This document shows, piece after piece, positions 1 to 8,827 of a DNA stretch of 64,000 nt (the stretch's first letter is position 1; each line of letters begins with the position of its first letter). Source of the stretch: SHAN690 sp038131955 (GTDB lineage: Bacteria > Bacteroidota > Bacteroidia > Flavobacteriales_G > Salibacteraceae); NCBI GenBank assembly GCA_038131955.1, contig JAYPQK010000011.1:124001-188000 (forward strand), in the 5' to 3' direction. The translations under genes and the position numbers were made by a program. The notes beneath the pieces are model-generated. The model saw nothing but the letters and a program-made list of their open reading frames with translations, was not told the origin of the DNA and did not search any database.

Positions 1-9
1 CATGCATTG

Positions 10-2208
10 ATGCACACAAGATTTATCACCCTACTGATCGTACTGGTCTCTTTGGCCTCCCCTATTTCGACACAAGCTCAAACCCAAGAGTTGACCTTAA
101 AAGACGCCGTTCTCAAGCGTTTCAGTCAGTTTTACCAAGAAGGGATGCAACAATTGCAATGGGTGAAGGGCACTTCTGTGATGAGTTACGTAGATCAAAA
201 CGACGGTGAGCCTGCCCTCTTCATTCGACCAGTGGATGGAGATGCATCGCCGGTATTGCAGGTGAGCGAATTGGAAGGTTTGATGGGCGACGACGTCAAG
301 CTCGGTTCCATTCCTCGCATCACTTGGCTTGACAACCGATATTTTCAGTTTCAACGCGGCCCGGTGGTCTATCAATTAGACCTTCAAAAGAAGTTTCTCA
401 CCAAGGCCTTCACCTTTCCAGAGGGGGCCGAAGAAACCACCTTCAATGATGACCGAAGCGCTTGTGCCTTCGTGAAAGATCAAAACATCTACGTCCTACT
501 CAAAGACGGACGTCAAGATCAGGTCACCGCTGATGGCACTCCTGGATTGGTATATGGAAAGGCCGTTCACCGAAACGAGTTCGGCATCAACAGCGGGCTA
601 TTTTGGTCAGATAATGGAAAGAAACTCGCCTTCTACCGAATGGACGAGTCCATGGTAGAAGACTATCCGATCGTCAATACCAACGTGCAGCCAGCCAAGG
701 TCGAGCCGATCAAGTACCCCATGGCAGGCCGACAAAGTCATCACGTGACTCTGGGCAGCTATGATTTGAAATCCAAGCAGACCGTCTACATGCAAACGGG
801 TGCTCCTGAGGATCAATACCTCTGTTCAATCACTTGGTCTCCCGATGCCCAGGACATTTACATCGCTGTACTCAATCGAGACCAGAACATGCTACAGCTC
901 AATCGTTACGACGCTGCTAGCGGCGCATTGGAAAAGACGCTCTTCACGGAAGAAGATCAGAAATACGTGGAGCCAGAGCATCCGCTTTGGTTTATGCCCA
1001 ATGATCCATCAAAGTTCATCTGGATGAGCGAACGCGATGGTTTCCAACATATGTACCTCTATGATGTGGAAGGGAAATTGATCCGTCCTTTAACTCAAGG
1101 AAATTGGGAAGTGCATTCGATCTATGGTGCCGACGAGAGCGGGCGCTACCTATATGCAAGTGGCACCGGAGAATCTGTGTTCGACGGTCCTGTGTTCAAA
1201 GACGAACGCAACGGGATGCAGCAATACACCTATCGCATCGACGTGCAGCAGGGGGTTAGAGACTTCGTGGATGACCGAAAGGGGACCCACTATGCTTCAG
1301 TGAACCACGATGGTAAGTACATCATCGACCACTTAACGAGTTCAACCGTACCTTGGGAAACGAGTCTTTGGAACGGAACTAAGAAGTCGGCTACGTTGCA
1401 CACGGCAAAAGATCCATTGGCGGATTACAAGATCGGCACAACCGAGATCGGGCACCTTCCGGGCGATGCGAATGGACATAGACTTTACACCCGATTGATT
1501 AAGCCAAGTGATTTCGATCCGAATAAGAAATACCCAGTCTTGGTCTACGTGTATGGCGGTCCGCATGCTCAATTGATCACGGACAGCTACTTGAATGGAG
1601 CTCCGTTGTGGATGCATTGGATGGCCGAGCAAGGCTACATCGTAGCGACGATGGACAATCGAGGATCCTCTAACCGCGGGATCGACTTTGAGCAGGAGAC
1701 CTTCCGAAACCTTGGAACACAGGAGATGGTGGACCAAAAGGCCTTTGCCGATTACCTCGGAGATCTTCCTTATGTGGACGCAAACCGCATGGCGATCCAT
1801 GGCTGGAGCTTTGGCGGTTTCATGACGATGAATATGCTCCTCACCTTCCCCGGCACTTTCAAGGCGGGAGTAGCTGGAGGTCCGGTATGCGACTGGTCGA
1901 TGTATGAGGTAATGTACACCGAGCGCTACATGGACACGCCAGAGTTCAACCCCGAAGGCTACAAGCAAGCCAACTTGGTCGACAAAGCCGATCAACTCAA
2001 AGATGACCTATTGATCATTCATGGCACGATCGATCCCGTGGTGCTTTGGCAACACTCGCAGGCCTTTGTGAAAGCCTGTGTGGACAACGAAATTCAGCTC
2101 GACTACTTCATCTATCCCGGTCACGAACACAACGTGCGCGGGAAGGATCGATATCATTTGATGGAGAAGGTGTTGAAGTGTGTGGATGAGCGGATTGGAG
2201 GGGAGTGA
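10..2208 (+). CDS. S9 family dipeptidyl peptidase (DPP IV-like prolyl oligopeptidase)
   Basis: Secreted serine exopeptidase that probably removes N-terminal dipeptides in the periplasm or at the surface. A Sec signal peptide covers about residues 1-24, ending in a TQAQ-like site. A DPP IV beta-propeller fills roughly 60-490, followed by the alpha/beta-hydrolase catalytic domain. The nucleophile lies in GWSFGGF (Ser600); the expected acid is Asp675 in GTIDPVV and the His is probably His707 in YPGHEHN. The length, 732 residues, is normal for bacterial DPP IV. A TTG at position 7 is also in frame, but the ATG at 10 gives a cleaner signal peptide; an upstream start outside the window cannot be excluded. 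The family assignment is firm, the exact substrate preference is inferred. Confidence 0.93.
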   Translation: MHTRFITLLIVLVSLASPISTQAQTQELTLKDAVLKRFSQFYQEGMQQLQWVKGTSVMSYVDQNDGEPALFIRPVDGDASPVLQVSELEGLMGDDVKLGSIPRITWLDNRYFQFQRGPVVYQLDLQKKFLTKAFTFPEGAEETTFNDDRSACAFVKDQNIYVLLKDGRQDQVTADGTPGLVYGKAVHRNEFGINSGLFWSDNGKKLAFYRMDESMVEDYPIVNTNVQPAKVEPIKYPMAGRQSHHVTLGSYDLKSKQTVYMQTGAPEDQYLCSITWSPDAQDIYIAVLNRDQNMLQLNRYDAASGALEKTLFTEEDQKYVEPEHPLWFMPNDPSKFIWMSERDGFQHMYLYDVEGKLIRPLTQGNWEVHSIYGADESGRYLYASGTGESVFDGPVFKDERNGMQQYTYRIDVQQGVRDFVDDRKGTHYASVNHDGKYIIDHLTSSTVPWETSLWNGTKKSATLHTAKDPLADYKIGTTEIGHLPGDANGHRLYTRLIKPSDFDPNKKYPVLVYVYGGPHAQLITDSYLNGAPLWMHWMAEQGYIVATMDNRGSSNRGIDFEQETFRNLGTQEMVDQKAFADYLGDLPYVDANRMAIHGWSFGGFMTMNMLLTFPGTFKAGVAGGPVCDWSMYEVMYTERYMDTPEFNPEGYKQANLVDKADQLKDDLLIIHGTIDPVVLWQHSQAFVKACVDNEIQLDYFIYPGHEHNVRGKDRYHLMEKVLKCVDERIGGE

Positions 2209-2220
2209 TAGGAGACATCA

Positions 2221-2244
2221 TATTTGATATTTTCTATTTGATAT
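2221..2244. repeat. Short direct repeat TATTTGATAT
   Basis: The 10-mer TATTTGATAT occurs at 2221-2230 and again at 2235-2244 in an AT-rich stretch just after the peptidase gene. The rest of the 2209-2320 gap contains no gene that I can see. The repeat may be a promoter duplication or simple sequence; no function is shown. Confidence 0.5.
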
Positions 2245-2320
2245 GTATTATGTGATACGTGTGGGTTAGGTCACATTTCTAATATAGCAACGGTTTAAGA
2301 GATTTTCCGACCTTTGATAG

Positions 2321-2542
2321 ATGCGAATTGAAGAACTCATAGAAATTGATACTACCAAGCGATTTGGTAAACCCATTTTGAAGGGTACTCGGATTACTGT
2401 GGCTGATGTTCTTAATTGGCTTGCCAATGGGATGACAAGAGAAAAGATCATGGAGGATTTTCCAGAAATCTCCGAAAGAATGATCAGCGCTTGTTTGCTT
2501 TATGCAGCCTCAAGAGAAAATCATTTGGGCTTCGCGTCGTGA
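2321..2542 (+). CDS. DUF433 antitoxin-like protein
   Basis: Small helix-turn-helix protein of 73 residues with the DUF433 signature: FGKPILKGTRITVADVL followed by a helical segment with ANGMTREKIMEDFPEIS. In established toxin-antitoxin families DUF433 proteins act as the antitoxin and DNA-binding partner of a DUF5615 PIN-like toxin. Here the next gene is exactly that partner; its GTG start overlaps this stop codon (GTGA, 2539-2542), so the two were translationally coupled. The antitoxin frame is intact, the toxin is not. The sequence upstream has a GACCTTTG that only partly matches the Bacteroidota -7 box and lies almost on the ATG. Confidence 0.85.
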   Translation: MRIEELIEIDTTKRFGKPILKGTRITVADVLNWLANGMTREKIMEDFPEISERMISACLLYAASRENHLGFAS

Positions 2543-2877
2543 AACTCCTATTCGATCAGAATATCTCTTTTCGCCTCGTAAAGCAAATTCAGACGCACTT
2601 CAAAGAATCCACCCAAGTTCGGCTCGAGGGTTTGGAGAATAGTTCCGATAGAGAAATCTGACAATTTGCCAAAGACCATGACTTCGTCATCGTGACATTC
2701 GATGCCGACTTCTACGATTTCTCCTTGGTTTGGGGTCATCCTCCGAAAGTAATTTGGATCAGATCTCTTGATCAATCAACCGATGTGATCTTTAAGCTTC
2801 TGATCGAACGCAAGAATAGTATTGAGGCCTTCATATCGAACTCCGACCTCGCATGCCTGGAGATAATAAAAACGTGA
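2539..2877 (+). pseudogene. DUF5615 PIN-like toxin gene interrupted by in-frame TGA
   Basis: Reading from the GTG at 2539 gives VKLLFDQNISFRLV, the usual start of DUF5615 (Mut7-C/PIN-like) toxins, to SSDREI at codon 40. Codon 41 (2659-2661) is TGA. The same frame then continues with QFAKDHDFVIVTFDADFYD and PPKVIWIR, the conserved second half, to a natural stop at 2875-2877. Total length would be 112 codons, normal for the family. Family members usually carry Trp after DREI, so TGG to TGA is the simplest change. No shift of frame is needed. A short 40-residue product, or a restart inside the second half, is possible but would lack the full acidic active site. Sequencing error or stop readthrough are alternatives. 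Confidence 0.82.
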
Positions 2878-2915
2878 CCTAGCTATCGGCTATAACACAT
2901 TGATCCCTGTTGCAG

Positions 2916-3488
2916 TTACTCCGCAACTAACGCTTTAATCTGCTCCACCACCTCCTCCGCTCCCCAATCGGCTGCTCCGAGATATTCGTACACGATCTTA
3001 CCCTGGGCATCGATCAGGTAGCTCGCGGGTATGGCTCTTGGAGTCAATTCTTTGGGCAAGGCACCGCTTGCACGGTAGAAAGGCAATTCAAGTTCTGAAC
3101 TCGAGACAAAGGTTTGAAATGGCTCTTCCTTTTCGATGTTCAACACCACCATCTGTAGCTCGGGCAGTTCAGCATGAAGCTTTTCTAGTCCAGGAAATTC
3201 AGCCCTGCATGGCATACACCAACTCGCCCACATGTTCAAGAAAACAGGCTTTCCTTGTAGGTCGGATAGAAGCAATTCCTCACCTTGGATATTGGTCAAC
3301 CTGATCTCGTATCGATAGAGCGTCTCTGAAGGATTCTCGGCTCTCACCACTACAGGTTCATCAAGCTGCCATTGCGTGTATTTGGTCTGGATCCAACGGC
3401 CAACCGGACTGAAGAACAAGATCACGAGAATCACAAAGAACACCAAGTTCTTTGACCTCGGCTTACTCCACCACTCTTTCACATTCAT
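2916..3488 (-). CDS. Membrane-anchored TlpA/ResA-like thiol-disulfide oxidoreductase
   Basis: Thioredoxin-fold protein of 190 residues held in the cytoplasmic membrane by one helix (about residues 14-28) with the catalytic domain outside. The active site is WASWCMPC (Cys91 and Cys94), and a cis-Pro region is visible as RAIPASYLID. TlpA/ResA-type proteins reduce or isomerise disulfides in exported proteins, often for cytochrome c maturation. The start codon lies one base beyond the stop codon of the upstream csaA gene, so the two are probably co-transcribed. The family is clear, the specific client is unknown. Confidence 0.9.
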   Translation of the reverse strand: MNVKEWWSKPRSKNLVFFVILVILFFSPVGRWIQTKYTQWQLDEPVVVRAENPSETLYRYEIRLTNIQGEELLLSDLQGKPVFLNMWASWCMPCRAEFPGLEKLHAELPELQMVVLNIEKEEPFQTFVSSSELELPFYRASGALPKELTPRAIPASYLIDAQGKIVYEYLGAADWGAEEVVEQIKALVAE

Positions 3489-3489
3489 T

Positions 3490-3822
3490 CTACCCTAATT
3501 TTTCACCGTTATCACAAGGCCGTTCCGTTGATAACAAAACTACACCTTGCTTTGTGTACACGCCCAAGATCAGGCATTCACTCATGAAATCAGCGATCTG
3601 TCTGGGCTCAAAATTGACTACACCGAGCACCTGCCTTCCTTTCAAATCTTCGACTTGATAGAGTTCCGTGATCTGTGCGCTTGACTTTAATTCTCCGATC
3701 TCCGGTCCGAAATCTACCCATAGCTTGTGCGACGGATTTCGAGCTTTTGGAAAGGGTTCAGCCTTAAGAATCGTACCCACGCGTATATCAAGCGCCTGAA
3801 ATTGAGAGAAATCTGCCTTCAT
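3490..3822 (-). CDS. csaA: tRNA-binding protein CsaA
   Basis: Protein of 110 residues consisting of a single tRNA-binding (EMAP II/OB-fold) domain, the full length of CsaA in Bacillus. Diagnostic segments are DIRVGTI near the N-terminus, SSAQIT in the middle and VVNFEPRQI. CsaA binds tRNA as a dimer and has been described as a secretion-related chaperone; its cell role remains loosely defined. It is the first gene of a two-gene minus-strand unit with the TlpA-like protein. It faces away from the PKD protein gene at 3881, so the 58-base gap holds both promoters. Confidence 0.92.
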   Translation of the reverse strand: MKADFSQFQALDIRVGTILKAEPFPKARNPSHKLWVDFGPEIGELKSSAQITELYQVEDLKGRQVLGVVNFEPRQIADFMSECLILGVYTKQGVVLLSTERPCDNGEKLG

Positions 3823-3854
3823 ATGAAATTGATGCGCAAACGAAATTTGATTTG

Positions 3855-3862
3855 TAAATTCG
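3855..3862 (+). promoter_or_regulatory. Candidate -7 box (TAnnTTCG variant)
   Basis: TAAATTCG lies 18 bases before the ATG at 3881. It matches the Bacteroidota -7 box TAnnTTTG with one change; the TAnnTTCG form recurs before other genes here (26206, 44408). No good -33 element is seen at the expected distance. Confidence 0.35.
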
Positions 3863-3880
3863 ACGGAATCCTACTATGCT

Positions 3881-6166
3881 ATGAAACAATATTACGCCCT
3901 ATTACTCATCCTCCTATTGCCTTTCTGGATGAGCGCCCAAACGACTGTATACGCAGACGACTTTGAAAACGGATTAGGAAACTGGACTACCTCCGGACAA
4001 TGGGGTACGGCAACCTCCTATGTGTACAATGGATCTTATTCCTTGGCAGACAGTCCTTCTGGCCTATATCAGAACAACCTGACCAGTACGTGTACCCTCG
4101 ACAGCGTCATGGATCTCAGCGCGGCTTTGGACGCTAATGTCTACATGCGAGTGAAGTATGACATCGAGAATGGATTCGATTACTGCTATCTCGAGATGTC
4201 TCCTAATAACGGTTCAAGCTGGACCACGCTCTACACCTTCAACGGACAGAACAACCTCAACACTTGGACTAACCTGGAAGTGAGTGCCGGAGGTATGGTA
4301 GGAAATAGTTCCGTCAAGCTTCGCCTGCGCTGGTACTCAGATGCAGGTTTTCAAGCATATGGCATCTACATCGATAGCTTGCGTATTGTGAGTGATACTA
4401 CCGACAATGCGCCACCGCTGATCGTGCACGAACCAGACTCTCACTTTGAAGGTCAGTCTGACACCAACTACCGCGAAGTGACGATCACGGACATTTCAGG
4501 AGTGGCTAGCGCAACGCTAACCTATACCGTTGACAACGGTCCACAGAACGTCCTGAATCCTATCGACACGAACGGTGATGTCTTCACCTTTGCCATTCCG
4601 CCTCAAGATGCGGGAGCGTGGGTGGACTACTTCATTTCAGCCGTAGACTCCTCTGCTCAGCAGAACGCGGCCAATTCCCAGATCTATCAGTACATCGCCG
4701 GCAACTACATCAAGCATGATAATGGAACCGTCAGCTTCGTACAGAGCTTCAGTTCTTCCGGAGGATTCACGGGAGCAGCAAATCGCATTACGCTTGATGG
4801 CCAGAGCACGTTGGTAACCGCTTTGATCCGAAACTACACGGACATCAATAACCCGAACGACAGCATTGAGATTCACATCTGGAGTGACAACAACGGTAAT
4901 CCGGGCACTGACTTGATCACCCCGTTCAACGTATTCCCGGAAGCTAACCTTCTGGAGCCTCAACGCATGACACGAATCGACCTGAGAGACTATGAAGCCC
5001 AGCTGGATAGCCTTCAGGGCAGCATCTTCGTCGGGTTCTTGGTGCCACAAGGAACGGCTTGGATATGCGAAACAACAGGAGCTAATGGACGCGGAAGGAA
5101 TTACAATGGAAGCACCTGGACCAATGCCAGCTACACCTATCACTTCCGAGCCATTACGGATGACCCGATCACTCCTCCCGTGGCCTTGTTCAGTGCGGAT
5201 ACCACCGGTGACCCAACCTTGGTCTTTACAGACCTCTCCTCTGGTAACCCGACCAGCTGGCATTGGGATTTTGACGATGGAGACACGAGCAACGCTCAGA
5301 ATCCAACTCACACCTACGAGAATCCAGGAACCTACAATGTGTGTCTGACGGCAACCAATTTTGTTGGCACCAGTGCCGCTTATTGCCAAGATGTAACCGT
5401 TATGAATGCTGCTCCAATCGTATTGTTCATTGTCAATCAATCCAACGACCCCACGGTGATCATGGATGAGTTCTCGCTCTACAATCCTACTTCATGGGAT
5501 TGGGATTTTGGCGATGGTAATTCTAGCACTCAGCAAGAACCTGAGCACACCTACGGCAGCGCTGGATCGTACGAGGTTTGCTTGATCGCGAGTAATGCAT
5601 TCGGCAGCGATACCGCTTGTCAGACAATCAACATCAACAATGAACTTCCCATCCCATTCTTCCAGTATGAAGTACAGGTGAACAACATTGTGACATTTGA
5701 GAACCTCACTTCACCAGGGACTCCGACCGCGACCACCTATCACTGGGATTTTGGAAACAACGGAGATACCTCAGACCTGGAAGATCCAACCTATAATGGC
5801 TATCCATTGACAGGAGGCGTTTACACGGTTTGCCTTACAGCGACGAATGCCGTAGGTAGCAGCAACCCTTATTGTACAGATGTAGAACTGGATGACCTTA
5901 CCGTGGGAGTGAATGAAATTGGAATGGGAGGTTTTGTGCTCGCACCGAATCCGGCTATTGATCTTGTACAGATCACAGCACCAGAAGGAAGATCAATTCA
6001 AGGACATCGCATCATTGCGGTGGACGGCTCTCTGGTGCAGGCTGAGTCCACGACAATCAGTTCAGGAGTTCAGTTGGATGTCTCTTCGCTTTTGAAGGGA
6101 ATCTATTTCGTAGAACTCAAAACAGATCAAGACGACGCTAATAGACTTCCACTCGTCATACAATAA
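3881..6166 (+). CDS. Secreted PKD-domain protein with T9SS sorting domain
   Basis: Protein of 761 residues with a signal peptide (residues 1-19, ending MSAQ). The N-terminal 20-165 region is a beta-sandwich resembling carbohydrate-binding or MAM-like modules (FENGLGNWTTSGQW). A second unassigned beta domain follows. Three PKD repeats start near residues 443, 523 and 600; each has the WHWDFDDGDTS, WDWDFGDGNSS or YHWDFGNNGDTS type core and ends in VCLTATN or VCLIASN. The C-terminus from about 684 (FVLAPNPAID to LKGIYFVEL) is a type A T9SS sorting domain, so the protein is likely exported across the outer membrane and anchored or released. No catalytic motif is visible, so an adhesive or structural role is inferred. 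Confidence 0.9.
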   Translation: MKQYYALLLILLLPFWMSAQTTVYADDFENGLGNWTTSGQWGTATSYVYNGSYSLADSPSGLYQNNLTSTCTLDSVMDLSAALDANVYMRVKYDIENGFDYCYLEMSPNNGSSWTTLYTFNGQNNLNTWTNLEVSAGGMVGNSSVKLRLRWYSDAGFQAYGIYIDSLRIVSDTTDNAPPLIVHEPDSHFEGQSDTNYREVTITDISGVASATLTYTVDNGPQNVLNPIDTNGDVFTFAIPPQDAGAWVDYFISAVDSSAQQNAANSQIYQYIAGNYIKHDNGTVSFVQSFSSSGGFTGAANRITLDGQSTLVTALIRNYTDINNPNDSIEIHIWSDNNGNPGTDLITPFNVFPEANLLEPQRMTRIDLRDYEAQLDSLQGSIFVGFLVPQGTAWICETTGANGRGRNYNGSTWTNASYTYHFRAITDDPITPPVALFSADTTGDPTLVFTDLSSGNPTSWHWDFDDGDTSNAQNPTHTYENPGTYNVCLTATNFVGTSAAYCQDVTVMNAAPIVLFIVNQSNDPTVIMDEFSLYNPTSWDWDFGDGNSSTQQEPEHTYGSAGSYEVCLIASNAFGSDTACQTININNELPIPFFQYEVQVNNIVTFENLTSPGTPTATTYHWDFGNNGDTSDLEDPTYNGYPLTGGVYTVCLTATNAVGSSNPYCTDVELDDLTVGVNEIGMGGFVLAPNPAIDLVQITAPEGRSIQGHRIIAVDGSLVQAESTTISSGVQLDVSSLLKGIYFVELKTDQDDANRLPLVIQ

Positions 6167-6187
6167 TTCGAGTAGAGAATAGAACCA

Positions 6188-6225
6188 AAGCCCCTTTATC
6201 TGGTTGAAGATGAGGGGCTTTTTTT
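6188..6225 (+). terminator. Rho-independent terminator
   Basis: AAGCCCC (6188-6194) pairs with GGGGCTT (6214-6220), followed by a run of seven T (6219-6225). It ends the PKD protein transcript. Confidence 0.85.
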
Positions 6226-6329
6226 ATTGTTTACATGATAAGGTTTAAGATTTAACACTCTTTCCTAGCCTCCCATCGTTAGAGCTGTAACCTTTGTCGA
6301 ATTCCCGCGTTATAGATGCAGGAGACCTG

Positions 6330-6337
6330 TAGCTTTG
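6330..6337 (+). promoter_or_regulatory. -7 promoter box TAGCTTTG
   Basis: Exact match to the Bacteroidota TAnnTTTG element, 19 bases before the ATG at 6357. A convincing TTG at the -33 position is not present. The same TAGCTTTG octamer precedes the gene at 12061. Confidence 0.6.
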
Positions 6338-6356
6338 AAAACAGATAGCGAAAATC

Positions 6357-7799
6357 ATGAGTATGCGTCGTCAGATCGGAATTAGTGAAAAGGCATTGAG
6401 CATCAACCTTGACCCAAGTATCTATGGGTCGTTTGCAGAAATCGGTGCGGGACAAGAAGTGTCCGCCAATTTCTTCGAGGCGGGAGGGGCATCGGGAACC
6501 ATCGCGCTGGCCACTTCAGCTTACGACATGAAGATCTCAGATTCAGTCTACGGGGCTTCTAAGAAGTATGTGGCTGAACCCAGATTGCTGACCATGCTCG
6601 ATAAGGAGTTTTCGAACTTGACCCAGAAGCTGGATAACCGAAAAGAAGATACCCGCTTCTTCTCTTTTGCGAATACGGTTGAGATCCTCAATTACTACAA
6701 GACCAACAAAGGTCATGGATGGATCGGCCTTCGATTTCAGCTGAACCCTCAGAGTCCGCCCAATGAATGCGTCCTACACGTGATCATGAATGACAATGAC
6801 GGATTGATGCAACAGAAAGCACTCGGTCGCATTGGTGTGAACCTCATCTATGGTGTTTATCACTATTCCGACAATCCGGAGGCGCTGCTAAACAGCCTAT
6901 TGGACGGTCTCGGCCAAGGTCGTATCGAAATCGACATGTTCCGCCTTTCCGGACCCGACTTTGATCACGTAGACAATCGAGTGCTCAGCCTTCTTCTCGT
7001 GAAGAATGGTATGACCGACTCGGCGATGTTTGGACCGAACGGTGATGTGCTACAGGCATCTCAAGCGCTTTACAAGAAGAACATTTTGGTACTCCGCGGA
7101 CGTTTTCGTCCATTGACCCATGTCAACCTCGACATGCTGAAGATGGGATTGAAAGAGTTCCGCAAGGAAGAGGATGTTGATGTGGATCGGATCCAAGTCC
7201 TTTTCGAATTGACGTTGAAGGATCTCAGCGCCGAAGGACACATTGACGAACAAGATTTCTTAGATCGCGTCGACATCATCGGAAGCTTAGGATATACCGT
7301 TCTGATCTCGAACTACCAGAAATACTACACGCTCGTATCGTATTTGAGTGATTCCGTACGCAACCGCAAGGTGGGTGTGATCTTGGGTGTGGACAACCTG
7401 AATCTGATCTTCGACGATAAGTACTATGACCTTCTGAAAGGTCGACTTCTAGAATCCTACGGAATTCTTTTTGGACGAAACGTTAAGCTCTACACTTACC
7501 CAGCTCTAGCGAAAGACGGAGAGAACCTGCGTACGATCGAAAACCTAGAATTCGAAGACAAATCGATCTATCACTTAATCGACTACTTGAAAGTCAAAGG
7601 CAAGCTGGAGCAGATCCGTTGTTCGAATACCGACATCCTAAACATCTTCTCAGACAAGGTGATCAAGATGATCAAGGATAACGAACCCGGATGGGAGACG
7701 ATGGTACCAAGCATCGTAGCCAATATGATCAAAGAAGGTCGTTTGTTTGGTTGCGAACCAGAAGAGTTGATGGCTGAATCTGACGGCAAGTCTGTTTAG
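6357..7799 (+). CDS. Conserved protein of unknown function (480 residues)
   Basis: Soluble-looking protein of 480 residues with no signal peptide or membrane segment. The N-terminus contains IGISEKALSINLDPSIYGSF, then GAGQEVSANFFEAGGASGTIA, which look like well-conserved segments. I recall similar proteins as common in Bacteroidota, sometimes carrying misleading names from old annotation, but I cannot assign a domain or reaction from the sequence. The middle contains a mixed alpha/beta region with GRIGVNLIYGVYHY and VLRGRFRPLTHVNLDML. Two in-frame ATG codons (6357, 6363) are possible starts; the first sits at a normal distance from the -7 box. The 3' end overlaps the convergent ispE gene by four bases. 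Confidence 0.8.
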   Translation: MSMRRQIGISEKALSINLDPSIYGSFAEIGAGQEVSANFFEAGGASGTIALATSAYDMKISDSVYGASKKYVAEPRLLTMLDKEFSNLTQKLDNRKEDTRFFSFANTVEILNYYKTNKGHGWIGLRFQLNPQSPPNECVLHVIMNDNDGLMQQKALGRIGVNLIYGVYHYSDNPEALLNSLLDGLGQGRIEIDMFRLSGPDFDHVDNRVLSLLLVKNGMTDSAMFGPNGDVLQASQALYKKNILVLRGRFRPLTHVNLDMLKMGLKEFRKEEDVDVDRIQVLFELTLKDLSAEGHIDEQDFLDRVDIIGSLGYTVLISNYQKYYTLVSYLSDSVRNRKVGVILGVDNLNLIFDDKYYDLLKGRLLESYGILFGRNVKLYTYPALAKDGENLRTIENLEFEDKSIYHLIDYLKVKGKLEQIRCSNTDILNIFSDKVIKMIKDNEPGWETMVPSIVANMIKEGRLFGCEPEELMAESDGKSV

Positions 7800-8656
7800 T
7801 GAGCCAACGGTCCTTGCCAGTGACTTAAGCTATGCCAAGCTTGAGGAACATCCACCTCTTTCATGAACAAGCCGTATACAGAAGATCCGCTTCCCGTCAT
7901 CTGAGCGTATTCCGCTCCGAGCGAATACATTTCATTTTTCATGGTTTCGATCTCCGGATAATTCGGAAAGATGCTCTTTTCGAAATCGTTATGGATCAGT
8001 CCTTTCCAGTCCTTCACCTCCAATGTGGAAAGCAAATTCAGGTCGATCGGTGGCGGCGTTGGATTCACCCCTGAGTAGGCTTCTTTGGTAGAAATATGGA
8101 TGCCGGGATTCACGACCAGCATATAATAACCACTTAAGTCAAGCTCAATAGGTCGCATTTGTTCACCCCTACCGAAAACGAACATGGGTCGGTCCTTCCA
8201 GAAAAAAGGACAGTCGCTACCGATCTCGGCTAGGATATCCATAGCCTCTTTATCGGATAAGGTCAAATTGAAATACTCCTTGAGCGCTTTGAGCATGAAG
8301 GCAGCGTCGGAACTTCCTCCTCCCAGTCCGGCACCAATGGGAAGTGTCTTCAAGAGATGAACATCGATTGCAGGAAGGTTGAACCACTCCTCCAATCGCT
8401 GATAGACTTTGATGCAGAGATTCTCTTCCACTTCTCCTGGCACTTCGATCCCATACGACATGAATCGAACCTTTCCCGCCTCGGCCTTTTGAACGATCTC
8501 TTCAGATTCCCAAGCCGTTTCATATCGATCACAGATCTCGAGTGTCTCCGCCCAAGGAACAGGATAAACCACACTCTCGATGTTGTGATATTCATCGGGA
8601 CGCTTGCTCGTGATGTAGAGTCCGATATTGACCTTGATGTGAGGGAATACGACCAT
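7796..8656 (-). CDS. ispE: 4-(cytidine 5'-diphospho)-2-C-methyl-D-erythritol kinase
   Basis: GHMP-family kinase that phosphorylates the 2-hydroxyl of CDP-methylerythritol in the MEP pathway of isoprenoid synthesis, in the cytoplasm. The substrate-binding IKVNIGL motif is at residues 7-13, the ATP-binding glycine-rich loop LPIGAGLGGGSSDAA at 105-119, and the C-terminal GHMP motif as MTGSGSSVYGLF near 255-266. The length of 286 is typical. The stop codon overlaps the end of the convergent gene at 7799. A TATCTTCG box on the minus strand just upstream (plus-strand CGAAGATA near 8669) may be its promoter. Confidence 0.94.
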   Translation of the reverse strand: MVVFPHIKVNIGLYITSKRPDEYHNIESVVYPVPWAETLEICDRYETAWESEEIVQKAEAGKVRFMSYGIEVPGEVEENLCIKVYQRLEEWFNLPAIDVHLLKTLPIGAGLGGGSSDAAFMLKALKEYFNLTLSDKEAMDILAEIGSDCPFFWKDRPMFVFGRGEQMRPIELDLSGYYMLVVNPGIHISTKEAYSGVNPTPPPIDLNLLSTLEVKDWKGLIHNDFEKSIFPNYPEIETMKNEMYSLGAEYAQMTGSGSSVYGLFMKEVDVPQAWHSLSHWQGPLAH

Positions 8657-8682
8657 AGCGCGAAGATAAACTTCGGGTGGGG

Positions 8683-8790
8683 ATCGGTTGAATGGTTAAT
8701 TGGTTAAATAGTTGAATGGTGAATAGGCTAAATGAAGTGCTGAACACGATACACTTGAAACTTGAAACTTGAAACTTCAAACCTGAAACT
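8683..8790. repeat. Degenerate short repeats in intergenic DNA
   Basis: Two kinds of short repeat lie between ispE and the thioesterase gene: GGTTGAATGGTTAATTGGTT-like units at about 8683-8720, and tandem TTGAAAC units (CTTGAAACTTGAAACTTGAAAC) at about 8754-8775 followed by degenerate copies. A related TTGAAAC-rich stretch occurs at 11998-12027, in both cases directly before a TAGnTTTG promoter box. Confidence 0.6.
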
Positions 8791-8803
8791 TAGAACTCAT
8801 CCG

Positions 8804-8811
8804 TAGTTTTG
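8804..8811 (+). promoter_or_regulatory. -7 promoter box TAGTTTTG
   Basis: Exact TAnnTTTG match ending 16 bases before the ATG at 8828; no clear -33 partner. Confidence 0.6.
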
Positions 8812-8827
8812 GACCAAACAAGAACAC

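Noticed and set aside
1342..1995. 217-codon minus-strand frame within the peptidase gene
   Set aside because: Overlaps the catalytic domain of the S9 peptidase, no features of its own.
2539..2877. Selenocysteine (TGA) in the DUF5615 gene
   Set aside because: No SECIS-like hairpin seen right after the TGA, the family has Trp there, and no selenium genes are visible.
4637..5440. 267-codon minus-strand frame within the PKD protein gene
   Set aside because: Shadow of the PKD-coding strand.
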